64,000 nt of DNA from Clostridia bacterium (GCA_017526525.1 JAFXRG010000002.1:1-64000), one strand, 5' to 3'. Numbered from the stretch's first letter, positions 18,062 to 27,057 are shown. Notes: generated by a model not told the origin, from the sequence alone. A program made the numbers and translations.

Positions 18062-19834
18062 ATGCCTGAACAGAACGAAGGAGCAAAACGTTCCGGAAAA
18101 CAGACAGCCGGACTGGTGAAGCGCTTTATTCATTACTACAAACCGCATAAGAAACTGTTTTTTATGGACATGGGGGCCTCGGTGGCGGTATCGCTGATTG
18201 GAATTGTGTACCCGATGATCACCCGGACGATGCTGAATACCCTGATTCCCGACCGGAACTACCGGATGATCGTTATCCTGGGCGTGACGCTGCTGGCGCT
18301 GTATTTTGCCAAGATGCTGCTGAATTATTTCATTCAGTACGAAGGGCATATGATGGGGGTTTACATGCAGGCGCAGATGCGCACGGATATGTTTGACCAC
18401 CTGGAAAAACTGCCCTACAGTTTTTACGATCATCACGAGACCGGGAAGATCATGAGCCGGATGACCAATGATCTTTTTGACATCAGCGAGCTGGCCCACC
18501 ACGGCCCGGAAAACCTGATCATTTCCGTGCTGAGCATTGTGATTTCCTTTGCCTATCTGATGTCCATCAACGTCTGGCTGACCCTGATTGTTTTTGCCTG
18601 CGTTCCTTTTCTGATTGTGATTTCCTATTCCCTGCGGAAGAAAATGCGCAAGGCTTTCCGGGATACCCGCAGCGCCATGGCGGAAATCAACGCCAGCCTG
18701 GAAAACAGTATCAGCGGAATCCGCGTAACGAAGGCATTCACCAACTCCGACAAAGAAAAGGAAAAGTTTGAGGAAGGAAACCGGAAATTCAAAATCGCCC
18801 GGAAGGATTCCTACAGTGCTATGGGACGTTTCCACAGCGGGAACACCTTTGTGACGGATGTATTCAACGTGGTGGTGCTGATTGCCGGGGGACTGTTCCT
18901 GTACAACGGACAGATTCAGTTCGGGGATTACTCCGCGTTCATTGTTTCCATCAACATGTTTATCGGCCCGGTGATGACTCTGATCAATTTCATGGAACAG
19001 TTTGAAAACGGCGTGACCGGCTTTGAACGCTTCTGCGAAATTATGGATGCGGAACCGGAACAGGATACGAAGGACGCCGCGGATGCCGGAAAACTGAGCG
19101 GCCATATTGAATTCCGCGACGTCAGCTATGCCTATGACGAGGATAAACGGGTGCTGCGGCATGTAAACCTGGATATTGCCCAGGGACGCAAGTTTGCGCT
19201 GGTAGGGCCCTCCGGCGGCGGAAAGACCACCATCTGCCACCTGATTCCCCATTTTTACGATGTGGTCAGCGGCCAGATCCTGCTGGACGGAAAAGAAATC
19301 CACAATCTGACGCTGGAAAGCCTGCGCAGGAACATCGGGATTGTTCAGCAGGATATTTACCTGTTCAACGATACCATGCGGGAGAACATCCGGTACGGAA
19401 AGCCGGACGCCACAGAGGAGGAAATCGTTGCGGCGGCGAAGCGCGCCAATATTCACGATTATATTATGTCCCTGCCCTCCGGATATGATACCAACATCGG
19501 GGAACGGGGCGTCCGGCTCAGCGGCGGGCAGAAGCAGCGGCTCAGCATTGCCCGGGTTTTCCTGAAAAATCCGCCGATTCTGATTCTGGACGAGGCAACC
19601 AGCGCCCTGGACAACACCACGGAAATCCTGATTCAGAACGCGCTGGATGAACTTTGTGTCGGAAGAACCACCCTGGTGGTGGCCCACCGGCTGAGCACCA
19701 TCAAAAACGCGGATGAGATTGCGGTGGTGGACGACGGGCAGATCATTGAGCAGGGAAATCATGAGGAACTGATGGCAAAAGGCGGCGTATACAGCCATCT
19801 TTACCAGCTGCAGTTCAGGGACCAGGAGGAATAA
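18062..19834 (+). CDS. ABC transporter, fused permease and ATPase (MsbA/LmrA type)
   Basis: A 590-residue half transporter. Six membrane helices occupy residues 20-310, and a nucleotide-binding domain follows: Walker A GPSGGGKTT, signature LSGGQKQR, Walker B ILILDEATSALD and switch VVAHRLSTI. It probably works as a homodimer exporting lipids, drugs or peptides; sequence does not reveal the substrate. There is no N-terminal C39 peptidase domain, so it is not a bacteriocin-processing exporter. The closest arrangement is a single-gene unit ending before tRNA-Thr. Confidence 0.92.
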   Translation: MPEQNEGAKRSGKQTAGLVKRFIHYYKPHKKLFFMDMGASVAVSLIGIVYPMITRTMLNTLIPDRNYRMIVILGVTLLALYFAKMLLNYFIQYEGHMMGVYMQAQMRTDMFDHLEKLPYSFYDHHETGKIMSRMTNDLFDISELAHHGPENLIISVLSIVISFAYLMSINVWLTLIVFACVPFLIVISYSLRKKMRKAFRDTRSAMAEINASLENSISGIRVTKAFTNSDKEKEKFEEGNRKFKIARKDSYSAMGRFHSGNTFVTDVFNVVVLIAGGLFLYNGQIQFGDYSAFIVSINMFIGPVMTLINFMEQFENGVTGFERFCEIMDAEPEQDTKDAADAGKLSGHIEFRDVSYAYDEDKRVLRHVNLDIAQGRKFALVGPSGGGKTTICHLIPHFYDVVSGQILLDGKEIHNLTLESLRRNIGIVQQDIYLFNDTMRENIRYGKPDATEEEIVAAAKRANIHDYIMSLPSGYDTNIGERGVRLSGGQKQRLSIARVFLKNPPILILDEATSALDNTTEILIQNALDELCVGRTTLVVAHRLSTIKNADEIAVVDDGQIIEQGNHEELMAKGGVYSHLYQLQFRDQEE

Positions 19835-19868
19835 TACGGAGAATCGGTCAGGAATCGAAAAAAAACAC

Positions 19869-19897
19869 TTGCTTTTTCATTTCCGCTGTGGTAATAT
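19869..19897 (+). promoter_or_regulatory. Promoter for tRNA-Thr
   Basis: TTGCTT (19869-19874), 17-bp spacer, TAATAT (19892-19897). It is followed by a 7-bp hairpin with a GCGA tetraloop (19903-19920) that abuts the tRNA 5' end. Confidence 0.65.
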
Positions 19898-19921
19898 ACG
19901 TTCGTTGTCGCGAGACAACGT

Positions 19922-19998
<77 letters not shown>

Positions 19999-20000
19999 CG

Positions 20001-20038
20001 CCTGGAGCACGTTGTATCAATGGGTTCCGGGTTTTTTT
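20001..20038 (+). terminator. Element-supplied terminator for tRNA-Thr
   Basis: CCTGGA (20001-20006) can pair with TCCGGG (20026-20031), followed by seven T residues. The spacer ACGTTGTATCAATGG also occurs beside attR (31574-31588), so the element carries a close copy of the host terminator as well as of the tRNA 3' end. Confidence 0.6.
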
Positions 20039-20080
20039 GTGCCGTAAAAACAGACCTTGCTCAGGTCGTCATTTTTGAAA

Positions 20081-20102
20081 AGGTAAGACAAAAGGTAAGA
20101 CA
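20081..20102 (+). repeat. Left pair of candidate integrase arm-type sites
   Basis: AGGTAAGACA at 20081-20090 and 20093-20102, repeated with 12-bp spacing. The same 10-mer with the same spacing occurs at the right end of the element (31364 and 31376), plus a single copy at 31309. Confidence 0.7.
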
Positions 20103-20185
20103 TTGGGTAAATTGCACCTCCATTTGACACTGTATCTGGACCATGATATCATAATTCTTGATCTTAGTCATCTGTCACCCAGATA

Positions 20186-20222
20186 GATCCTCTGTCATTT
20201 TCCTTCCCTTTGACAGAGGATC
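20186..20222 (+). terminator. Perfect 12-bp hairpin, possible terminator
   Basis: Arms GATCCTCTGTCA (20186-20197) and TGACAGAGGATC (20211-20222) with a 13-base pyrimidine-rich loop. A T-rich TGTCTTTTTCTG follows on the plus strand, so it would best stop rightward transcription entering the tail genes antisense. It may also serve leftward tail-gene transcription less efficiently. Confidence 0.5.
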
Positions 20223-20372
20223 TGTCTTTTTCTGTGTTTACAGGCATGAAAAACAGCTTCCAGGCTTCCGGATGAGTATTTACCCGTCCGAAGGCCCGGA
20301 AGCGCTCAGAGACACTCTACAATACTGTATTTTTCAGAAATGCGACATGCCCGGAGACATCCCGCTATTCTT

Positions 20373-23300
20373 TTATCTCAGATCACGCCGTGTGTTATCC
20401 TCTTCATACTCTTCCAGTGTGCTGATGATTTGATCTTTCAGATCATATGCAATAGCTTCCATCAGATCGCCGGCATCCATGCCCTTTGCATCGATCGAAG
20501 GAATTGTCACTGTGACATTGTATGTCCTGTTGCCTTCACCCTCCGCTGATGCACCGGATCTTCCGGATACCGGCAGAGCTTCCACCGGTTCCGCATTGCT
20601 GAGTACATCCTGTGTCCTTTGTGCATCCAGGACCTTTTCTCCACCTTTGAACATGATCAGCTCAGGTCCCTCTTCACCTACCAGACGGACACCGGATTCA
20701 GCGCTGGTTGTGCCGGATGCGTAACCTTTGGGGAAAAGCAATGAAGGATTAAACTTCAGGCCAGCCGCCGCAGCTTCAGCCACTTTTTTATAAGCTGTTC
20801 TTGCCGGTCCGACATAGGAATCTGCCGCAGACACAAAGGCTTCAAGCGCTGATTTGGCGTTTGCTGCCGCTTCCGTGGAGAAGTCCATTGCCTGAGCTGT
20901 AGCCGCCAGCTCATCCTGTAGTGCTGCCATTGTCTCAGAATACGCAGTCTGTACCTCAGCCATATCAGCTGCATATTGTTCCTTTGCTTCCTGAGCTGCA
21001 GCGTAGGCCTGGACAATCTCTCCAACCTGTTCAGGCGTAGCGGAAGCCAGGTTAGCAAGTATCTGCGCTGATTCAGCTGATCCATCTGCCAGCTGAGACA
21101 TGAAGGACTGACTGACAACCTTGTCAACGCTGGAGTCGGCTTTCTGTACTGCTGCCGCAGCTGCTGCATAGTTGTCAGCATAATCATTCATGTACTGAGT
21201 CTGTGACTCAAGGCCAGCCTTATAGCTGTTCAGATCCTTTTTCAGGTTCTTACTTGGATTGATCTTGTTCACTTTCTCAAACAGATCAAATTGACCATCC
21301 ATTGACTCATAAGCTGCCTTGTAAGCGTCCTCATACGCTGTTTTCAGATCTTCAATCTGTCTCAACGTGGTTTCTATGGCTTCGGCCTGTCTGATTGTGG
21401 TTTCGCTGACTTCCTGGCCACTGTCTGACAACTCATTATTGGCCGCTGCCGCCGCTTCCGCTGCTTCAGTCTGAGCCTGGAGCATACCGTTTACATAATC
21501 GATCACTCCGGCAACAAGCTCTTCAGCGTTCTCTTCATTCTTCCAGGCTTCAGTTAACCGCCGTTCTACTTCTTCAATCGGTACCGCACCGGAAAGAACA
21601 CTGTCCGCAATCTGATCCAGGAAAGCGCTCTGGGTTCCTTTGGCATCATCCAGAGATTTTTTATATTTCACAACGGATCCATTCAGATCTTCCATCACCA
21701 TCAACCAATGATCTTCATTGGTACCCAGATAAGAGAATGAATCCACCCAGGAAACAACGTCAGCGCCGTACTGATTCAGATCTTCAGAGAAGCCTTGAAA
21801 GATGTTCCGTAGAGCTTCCATCTGATCAATAGTGGTCTGATACTCAGCATCGGCAGGATCAAACCCCTCAGCGGATTTCATCTGATCCAGTGTCCGCAAC
21901 AGATCCTGATACTGCTTATTGACTTCTACAGCGCCTTTCCCAGCAAATTCCTGTGTAGTGTTCACCATTGCCAGAGACTCATTATAACCTGTCTCTGCTT
22001 CCGTAGCGCTTACAATGGCCTGAGCATATTTCCTGGCCTGATCATTCAGATTGCCGTACAGCTGCTGCCGCTTTAGTGCGTTGTCTGCTTCAGCCGCAGC
22101 TGCCGCTTGTTCATACAGTGCTTCGGCTTCTTCCTCACTGCCGGCCACAACTCCACCTGTTGCAGCTGCAAGCTGTTCTTTTGTGGCTGCAAGAGCATCT
22201 TCTTTGTCTTTCAGTTCCTGAGCTGCCGCAGACGTGGCTTCATACTGAGAGACAAGATCACTGTGTGTGTTTTCCAGCGTCCGGACAACCTCTTCCTGAG
22301 CTGCTATCTGATCATTTACGCCGGCAAGCTCTTCTTCCAGGCCTTCACGCTTTTTCTTATCCCAGCTCTTTGTGGCATCTATGGCTTCCTGGAGGGATGC
22401 AGCTGTGGCTTTCAGACCACCCAGCTGTGATTGCGCTTCATCAATGCTCTTCTGTGTCGCAATAACCTGAGCACCTATATCAGTCAGTTTCTGAGAGACG
22501 TTTTCATATCCCTCTTCTTTCAGGTTTACAACAATATTGGCTGTTTTACTGCTGAGAGGAAGCTCTGCAGCCTTCTTCATATCCTCATAGGATTCAAAGC
22601 CGGTAAGCTTCAGGTTTTGCGTCAAAGTAGCTTCATCACTGACAATCTGTTCTGCCAGCTCTTTCAACCGTGCCATATCCTGATCAGAAATATCATCAGC
22701 ACCGATCAAAGAAAGCTGCTGCTTCAATTCATAATCTCCGGATTCCGCATTTGTGGCCAGATCAGTAATGGCATCCAGGTTTTCCTGTGTGACATCATCA
22801 GCGCCGGCAATAAGAAGTATTTGCTTCAATTCGCCGGTTTTGCTGTCAATCCGTTCCTTCAGCTCATCGATCAGCTCCAGGTTATTCTCTGTAACACCAC
22901 TGTTTTCAATCGTGGCTTTCAGTTTGATATCCTCCGGATCCAGATCACCTATGGCCTTTATTTCCTTGGACAACTGTTTATACTGATCTACCAGATCAAT
23001 AACCCTCTGGTTTTCCTCAATGGAATCAGACAGGCTTTCATACTCTTCCTGGAGTTCCTGGAAGGAAGCGCCTGTATCCTGGCCAGCTCTTCCCAGCAAC
23101 CCCAGAGTTGTAACCAAAGCGCCCAGGCCTCCGGCAATGGCCAGGATAGCGCCAAAGTGACCAGAAACAGCTGTGCCGAAGATCTTTGACGCCACAGCCG
23201 CCAATTTGACCTTAGCTTCATATGCTGCCACCGCAGCTGTGGCAACTCCCAGCGCTCCGGCAGTCACCGCCAGGCCCCGTATAAACTCCGGATTTGCGGA

Positions 23301-24839
23301 AATAAAATCAGCGATCGGCTGTACAATTCCCGTCAATACTCCGGCTGCATCGCTGACAGCCGGATTGAGTGCATCACCTACAGCAATACTGACATTGTTT
23401 GCCGCATTCTGGAGCATCGTAAGCTTAGAGCCAGTCGTGTTATACATAATCCCGGCTTTTTCTGTCAGCGCTGTATTGGACGCCCATGCAGCATTGGCCT
23501 GACTGATTGTATTGGCCAGCAGATCACCGGCAGACGCAAGACCTAAAACCGCTTTCACCTGGCGAACGTTTGTGATACCCAGATCATCCAGAACAGAGAT
23601 AGCAGATTTTCCGTTACGCTCTGTATCATTCAATCCCTGAATAAAGGCGTTCATTGCTGAGACAGGATCACCCTGCCAGGCAGAAGCGAAACGTGCAGCA
23701 CTCATATTGGCTACAGATGCAAACTGATCCAGATTGTCACCGGATTCAACAGCCTTGTACATGGATGTTATCAGCTGACTCATGGCTGTACTACCTGCCT
23801 GAGACTCAATACCCAGGGATCCAACTGCCGCAGCAATGGCTAGGATATCAGTTTCACTCATGCCGGCAATGTTCGCAGCTGCCGCCATTCCCTGGGACAT
23901 TTCTACAACCTTACTAGCCGTTGTTGCTGTGGAGTCACCTAGCGCAGCAACCGTGGCACCCAGCCTGTCATACTCTGTTGTTCCGGTTATATTCGCAAAC
24001 TGAGCCAGAAGTGTTGCGGCACTATCAGCTGACAGATCTGTTGTTGTTGCCAACTGAGCCATAACCTCTGTAAATCCTTCCACCTCATCCTGAGCAATAC
24101 CAAGCTGACCGGCTGTGGACGCAATACCGGCAAGCTCAGAAGCTGTTATAGGAATCCTTGTTGATAGTTCCTGGAAGTTATCACCCAGACGGCGAATAAA
24201 GGCATCATCACCGCCCACCGTGCGCTTGACACTGGCCATTGCCGTTTCAAACTGAGAAGCAGTTTCAGAACAGGATTTCAGACCGCTATAAAGTGTTTCA
24301 AGCGCCTTCTGTGCACCGATGGCAACCAGGATGGATGAAAGACCTTGCATTGTACTGCTGAGAGATTGTGCGCTTCCTGCTTGTTCCTGCTGAGCATTCT
24401 TTACCGCTGTCAGCTTTTCCTTCAGCATTCCCTGAGCTGTCGACAGGTTATCTGTGTTCACGCCGGCTTTCTGAAGAGCCTGGCCCATCTCTCCCAGCTT
24501 CTTTTCTTGCTGATCCAATGTCTTTTCAGATTTCTTCAGCTGTTCATCCTTGGCATTGATGGCTATGGCTAGTTCCTTTTCTTCTTTGGACGTGGCCGGA
24601 ATCGCTGACTTCAATGTTTCCAGCTCATACCGGTAACGTGCAATCCGTTCCTTTGTCTTTTCAATAGCAGACTGCTGTTTCTGGTAAGCTCCAATATCAG
24701 ACTGTGTTTTGTTTAGCTGGTTTATGGTTCCCTGGAGCCTGGCTACCTCTGCCGATCCAGCAGAGAAAGCGGCCTGGAATCCACTTTCAGTTTTCGCATT
24801 CAGAGAAAATAACATCTGGTATTCCTTGAATCCTGCCAT
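20373..24839 (-). CDS. Phage tail tape measure protein (TP901 family)
   Basis: A 1488-residue protein. The N-terminus has a long coiled coil (about residues 25-150). The TP901 tape measure core follows: FETAMASVKRTVGG, STRIPITASELAGIASTAGQ, LAQFANITGTTEYDRLG and TGSKLTMLQNAANNVSIAVG. A hydrophobic stretch sits near 530-590, long helical repeats rich in Ala/Gln/Glu follow, and the C-terminus has the usual GYASGTTSAESG...GEEGPELIMFKGGEKVLDAQ motif. It sets tail length during siphophage assembly. A GAGGGGAGGAATGCTAT leader precedes the ATG. The reading frame is intact. Normally distal tail and baseplate genes follow; here the element ends instead. Confidence 0.93.
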   Translation of the reverse strand: MAGFKEYQMLFSLNAKTESGFQAAFSAGSAEVARLQGTINQLNKTQSDIGAYQKQQSAIEKTKERIARYRYELETLKSAIPATSKEEKELAIAINAKDEQLKKSEKTLDQQEKKLGEMGQALQKAGVNTDNLSTAQGMLKEKLTAVKNAQQEQAGSAQSLSSTMQGLSSILVAIGAQKALETLYSGLKSCSETASQFETAMASVKRTVGGDDAFIRRLGDNFQELSTRIPITASELAGIASTAGQLGIAQDEVEGFTEVMAQLATTTDLSADSAATLLAQFANITGTTEYDRLGATVAALGDSTATTASKVVEMSQGMAAAANIAGMSETDILAIAAAVGSLGIESQAGSTAMSQLITSMYKAVESGDNLDQFASVANMSAARFASAWQGDPVSAMNAFIQGLNDTERNGKSAISVLDDLGITNVRQVKAVLGLASAGDLLANTISQANAAWASNTALTEKAGIMYNTTGSKLTMLQNAANNVSIAVGDALNPAVSDAAGVLTGIVQPIADFISANPEFIRGLAVTAGALGVATAAVAAYEAKVKLAAVASKIFGTAVSGHFGAILAIAGGLGALVTTLGLLGRAGQDTGASFQELQEEYESLSDSIEENQRVIDLVDQYKQLSKEIKAIGDLDPEDIKLKATIENSGVTENNLELIDELKERIDSKTGELKQILLIAGADDVTQENLDAITDLATNAESGDYELKQQLSLIGADDISDQDMARLKELAEQIVSDEATLTQNLKLTGFESYEDMKKAAELPLSSKTANIVVNLKEEGYENVSQKLTDIGAQVIATQKSIDEAQSQLGGLKATAASLQEAIDATKSWDKKKREGLEEELAGVNDQIAAQEEVVRTLENTHSDLVSQYEATSAAAQELKDKEDALAATKEQLAAATGGVVAGSEEEAEALYEQAAAAAEADNALKRQQLYGNLNDQARKYAQAIVSATEAETGYNESLAMVNTTQEFAGKGAVEVNKQYQDLLRTLDQMKSAEGFDPADAEYQTTIDQMEALRNIFQGFSEDLNQYGADVVSWVDSFSYLGTNEDHWLMVMEDLNGSVVKYKKSLDDAKGTQSAFLDQIADSVLSGAVPIEEVERRLTEAWKNEENAEELVAGVIDYVNGMLQAQTEAAEAAAAANNELSDSGQEVSETTIRQAEAIETTLRQIEDLKTAYEDAYKAAYESMDGQFDLFEKVNKINPSKNLKKDLNSYKAGLESQTQYMNDYADNYAAAAAAVQKADSSVDKVVSQSFMSQLADGSAESAQILANLASATPEQVGEIVQAYAAAQEAKEQYAADMAEVQTAYSETMAALQDELAATAQAMDFSTEAAANAKSALEAFVSAADSYVGPARTAYKKVAEAAAAGLKFNPSLLFPKGYASGTTSAESGVRLVGEEGPELIMFKGGEKVLDAQRTQDVLSNAEPVEALPVSGRSGASAEGEGNRTYNVTVTIPSIDAKGMDAGDLMEAIAYDLKDQIISTLEEYEEDNTRRDLR

Positions 24840-24854
24840 ATAGCATTCCTCCCC

Positions 24855-25421
24855 TCAGAATCCACCGCCCAGGATGCGTGATATCTCATGTTCAATCCTG
24901 GAGTCGAAAGTCTCAATCATTTTATTTGTCGTTTTCTCGCTGACTTCATTGTCCTGCATCATGTGCCCTGTGGAAGGACCGTATTTCTGCTCAACAGGAA
25001 AGCGCTTCAGCCCTATCCTCTCAAAAATACCTTTTGAGTAAATTTCAGCAAGGAATGCGGATCTGAGATTGCCACCTCCCATTTTAGGACTGACCTGCAC
25101 ACCGTGCGGACCGGCTGCCGTGCCTTTAAACTCAATTAACGGAATTACAGCACCGGCAAACAATACTTCAATCTTAGCAACACCCTCATGACCGCCTTCC
25201 ATCTTGAATGAAATGCGGCACTGCCCTCTGAATGTGCCCTGAGTAATGTTATACGTTTCAGAAGCATACTTTGCCGCTTCATGTTCACCGGCTTTTGCTG
25301 CCCGTTTCATTGCAGCTCCGATGGCATGAAAGGCCCCGGATCCATTCTTTATCCCTTTGAGAATAGCATTTATTCTATCAAGCTTTTCCTGGCTGATATC
25401 AGCAACTTCTACCTTCGGCAT
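24855..25421 (-). CDS. Phage minor tail protein, gpZ-like
   Basis: A 188-residue protein starting MPKVEVADISQEKLDR. It contains a helical N-terminal region with GSGAFHAIGAAMKRAAKAGEH, a middle domain beginning YNITQGTFRGQCRISF, and a C-terminal FPVEQKYGPSTGHMM element typical of minor tail protein Z-type proteins. These complete the tail tube or head-proximal tail. A GTG nine bases upstream is rejected because AGGAGG is 8 bases from the ATG at 25421. It lies 15 bases before the tape measure gene and is surely cotranscribed. Confidence 0.72.
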   Translation of the reverse strand: MPKVEVADISQEKLDRINAILKGIKNGSGAFHAIGAAMKRAAKAGEHEAAKYASETYNITQGTFRGQCRISFKMEGGHEGVAKIEVLFAGAVIPLIEFKGTAAGPHGVQVSPKMGGGNLRSAFLAEIYSKGIFERIGLKRFPVEQKYGPSTGHMMQDNEVSEKTTNKMIETFDSRIEHEISRILGGGF

Positions 25422-25433
25422 CGTCTGCACCTC

Positions 25434-25613
25434 CTATTGTTGTTCTTGCTGTTCCATCAGCAGATCATGATAAAAGTCTTTTCCAAAGTCCGAATCAGGA
25501 TCAATGAAAAGATATCGTGGATTCAGTCTGCACGGATCCACCTTTACCGCCGGCATTTGGAGTCTGTTGCTCCGATCCAGCACCTTTTCAAAGTCCCGGT
25601 TTTCGTCAATCAC
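25434..25613 (-). CDS. Small hypothetical phage protein
   Basis: A 59-residue protein, unrecognised, starting at GTG with GGAGG 8 bases upstream; a TTG 15 bases further up overlaps that site and is less likely. The sequence is acidic, with KVDPCRLNPRYLFIDPDSDFG in its centre (read as PRYLFIDPD) and a Gln/Glu tail LLMEQQEQQ. It ends 12 bases before the minor tail protein start. Position suggests a small tail or head-tail accessory. Confidence 0.6.
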   Translation of the reverse strand: MIDENRDFEKVLDRSNRLQMPAVKVDPCRLNPRYLFIDPDSDFGKDFYHDLLMEQQEQQ

Positions 25614-25651
25614 TGTTTTCACCTCCAATGGCTCTAATATCTATATCTACT

Positions 25652-25704
25652 CGCATTTTTCGAACTTTTTACACCCGATTAAGGTGCAATGTTCGGAAAA
25701 TGCG
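25652..25704. repeat. Imperfect inverted repeat in the replication-tail junction
   Basis: CGCATTTTTCGAAC (25652-25665) and GTTCGGAAAATGCG (25691-25704) match at 13 of 14 paired positions. They lie in the 222-base non-coding spacer (25614-25835) between the replication-type gene and the tail genes, exactly where head genes would be expected in a complete phage. A TTTTTTTGCAAAAAAA palindrome follows near 25720. The spacer may hold a late promoter or a deletion scar. Confidence 0.5.
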
Positions 25705-25835
25705 TAGCGAAATGACTATTTTTTTGCAAAAAAACTGTTCACGATTTGGGGTCGAAGAGGGCGCTTTTCTTTTCCAGATCGTTCACAGTACCTTTTTTTC
25801 CGAACGTTCCGACAACATCCCCCTGATATTGTGCG

Positions 25836-26480
25836 TTATTTCAAGCACCGTATCAGATAACCAACATCATCATCGTTGTTCCGTCCTGCTGAGAGACGGT
25901 CAACAGTCTTATCGACAGCATCAATAATCTCAGAGAGTTTGCGCTTATCCTTCCGGAAGTATTTGGCAAGCAATCCTCTGATACCGCCTTTTCCTTCACA
26001 GGATGAATAATCAAATCCGCAGTCATTCATGTGCCGAACTACCTCATCTATCCATTGCTGGACATTATCTTTGGGTGTTTCATCAAGATCATCTTCATCC
26101 GTCAATCGGTCACGATTGACGTTCCTTGTGTTATCCTTGTAAATCTTACTGTTACAGTTACTGTTACTGATACTGTTACTGTTATAAGCGGATCCTTCAC
26201 AATCCTTATCAATTGTTAACGATTGTTGACCATTGTTATCAATCGTTCCATTTCTACCCATCCTGTTCTGCCGGTACTTTTCTTTTTTCTCAGCTAATTT
26301 CTGTTGATCTCTCCTGATCTTGGTAGCCATGAGACGGAAAGTCATGAATACCTTGTCATTGTTTCCATGGTATTCTTCACCGGTTTTTCCGTAAGCAATC
26401 AGAGCATCAAAAAGATCCCCCTTTTCTGCCTGGGATAATGCCGGAAACATTGCGTCAGCATCATCAAAATAGATCATCAT
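25836..26480 (-). CDS. DUF6291-like phage replication (replisome organizer-type) protein
   Basis: A 214-residue protein beginning MMIYFDDADAMFPALSQAEKG, then LFDALIAYGKTGE and FMTFRLMATKIRRDQQKLAEK, resembling the N-terminal domain common to Firmicutes phage replication proteins. A low-complexity Asn/Ser linker (NSNSISNSNCNSK) separates it from a helical C-terminal domain ending DDDVGYLIRCLK. The start at 26480 has GGAGG 8 bases upstream; longer ATG starts at 26525 and 26516 lack good spacing. The linker DNA holds several short tandem and inverted repeats, a feature of phage genes that contain their own origin. Confidence 0.62.
   Translation of the reverse strand: MMIYFDDADAMFPALSQAEKGDLFDALIAYGKTGEEYHGNNDKVFMTFRLMATKIRRDQQKLAEKKEKYRQNRMGRNGTIDNNGQQSLTIDKDCEGSAYNSNSISNSNCNSKIYKDNTRNVNRDRLTDEDDLDETPKDNVQQWIDEVVRHMNDCGFDYSSCEGKGGIRGLLAKYFRKDKRKLSEIIDAVDKTVDRLSAGRNNDDDVGYLIRCLK
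26101..26240. repeat. Repeat cluster inside the replication gene, candidate origin
   Basis: Three repeat types lie together. GTCAATCG-GTCA-CGATTGAC (26101-26120) is a perfect 8-bp inverted repeat. A run of 6-bp units of the type ACTGTT occupies about 26148-26185. ATTGTTAAC, ATTGTTGAC and ATTGTTATC occur at exact 10-bp steps (26212, 26222, 26232). The AGTAAC motif of the second set recurs in the upstream iterons at 26544. In-gene iterons are typical of phage replisome-organizer origins. Confidence 0.55.
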
Positions 26481-26543
26481 ACCTACCGCCTCCGTACTCT
26501 TCTCATTCAAATTCATACTTCTCATTCCTTCCCTGTAAGCTTA

Positions 26544-26572
26544 CAGTAACGTTTCAGTAACGTTACAGTAAC
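26544..26572. repeat. Three iterons upstream of the replication gene
   Basis: CAGTAAC occurs at 26544-26550, 26555-26561 and 26566-26572, at exact 11-bp spacing (CAGTAACGTTT, CAGTAACGTTA, CAGTAACACTC). They fill the 96-base gap before the replication gene and may bind its product for autoregulation or initiation. Confidence 0.6.
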
Positions 26573-26576
26573 ACTC

Positions 26577-26999
26577 TTATTCATCCGGATGCTCTATCTG
26601 CCAGCGCTTCAGATACCGGTACAACTTTCCCTTCTCTGAATGATCTGTGAACTTTCCGGTTCCGTCATCGATCCTGTCAGCTACTTCATCCCAGCTGAGA
26701 TTTTCCAGAAAGCGCAATCGACAGATCACCTGGATATCCGGAGGAGCTGCATTGATCCATTCGATGATCTCAGCTTCTTCTTTCTCCAGCTGCCGGAGAA
26801 GCGCTTCTATGTTCTCTTCAGTGTCCACAATCTCCGGAACAGTGTTTCCGATCTTGTCATTTGCCCCTGGTGCTTTCGGCATTCCTGTCAGTGATGCAGA
26901 CCTTGGTGCAAGGGAATCTCTCAGTGATTCCACCTTGTAACGTTCCATCTCGATCAGGTGATGAAGATAGTGTAGCTGCTTCAGCTTTTCCAACGTCAT
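26577..26999 (-). CDS. Sigma-70 region 4-like phage regulator (DUF1492/ArpU type)
   Basis: A 140-residue protein starting MTLEKLKQLHYLHHLIEMER, with helical N-terminal half, an Asp/Glu-rich linker, and a C-terminal helix-turn-helix: PDIQVICRLRFLENLSWDEVADRI followed by YRYLKRW. The pattern matches small phage proteins that activate late transcription. The ATG at 26999 follows AAAGGAGA by 12 bases; an upstream ATG at 27035 falls within a hairpin and is less likely. Normally such a gene directly precedes terminase genes, but here a replication-type gene and tail genes follow. Confidence 0.68.
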   Translation of the reverse strand: MTLEKLKQLHYLHHLIEMERYKVESLRDSLAPRSASLTGMPKAPGANDKIGNTVPEIVDTEENIEALLRQLEKEEAEIIEWINAAPPDIQVICRLRFLENLSWDEVADRIDDGTGKFTDHSEKGKLYRYLKRWQIEHPDE

Positions 27000-27024
27000 C
27001 TTGTGCTTAGTCTCCTTTAGAAAG

Positions 27025-27057
27025 ATGGCCGGCACTCTTGCCGTAAGTGCCGGCCAT
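27025..27057. terminator. Perfect 12-bp hairpin between early genes
   Basis: ATGGCCGGCACT (27025-27036) and AGTGCCGGCCAT (27046-27057) flank a 9-base loop. On the minus strand it is followed by CTTTCT, so it may act as a weak terminator or processing site ahead of the regulator gene. The remaining spacer up to 27206 shows no gene. Confidence 0.55.

Larger units (their letters stand above)
20039..20372. other. Non-coding left end of the element
   Basis: I see no convincing gene here. The stretch holds a tandem pair of integrase arm-type repeats (20081-20102), a perfect 12-bp hairpin (20186-20222) and the region downstream of the tape measure gene, which ends at 20373. A 91-codon plus-strand frame over 20158-20433 lacks a ribosome binding site, runs through the hairpin and overlaps the tape measure gene. 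Confidence 0.6.

Noticed and set aside
18062..19834. ABC transporter as the exporter for the double-glycine LysM peptide
   Set aside because: It has no N-terminal C39 peptidase domain and lies 17 kb away.
20158..20433. Plus-strand ORF of 91 codons at the left end of the element
   Set aside because: No ribosome binding site, runs through a perfect hairpin and into the tape measure gene on the other strand.
22076..23189. Several plus-strand open frames within the tape measure gene
   Set aside because: Antisense to an intact tape measure gene and without recognisable domains.
26148..26185. CRISPR or microsatellite artefact
   Set aside because: The 6-bp units lie within an open reading frame and next to other origin-like repeats, which fits an in-gene origin better.
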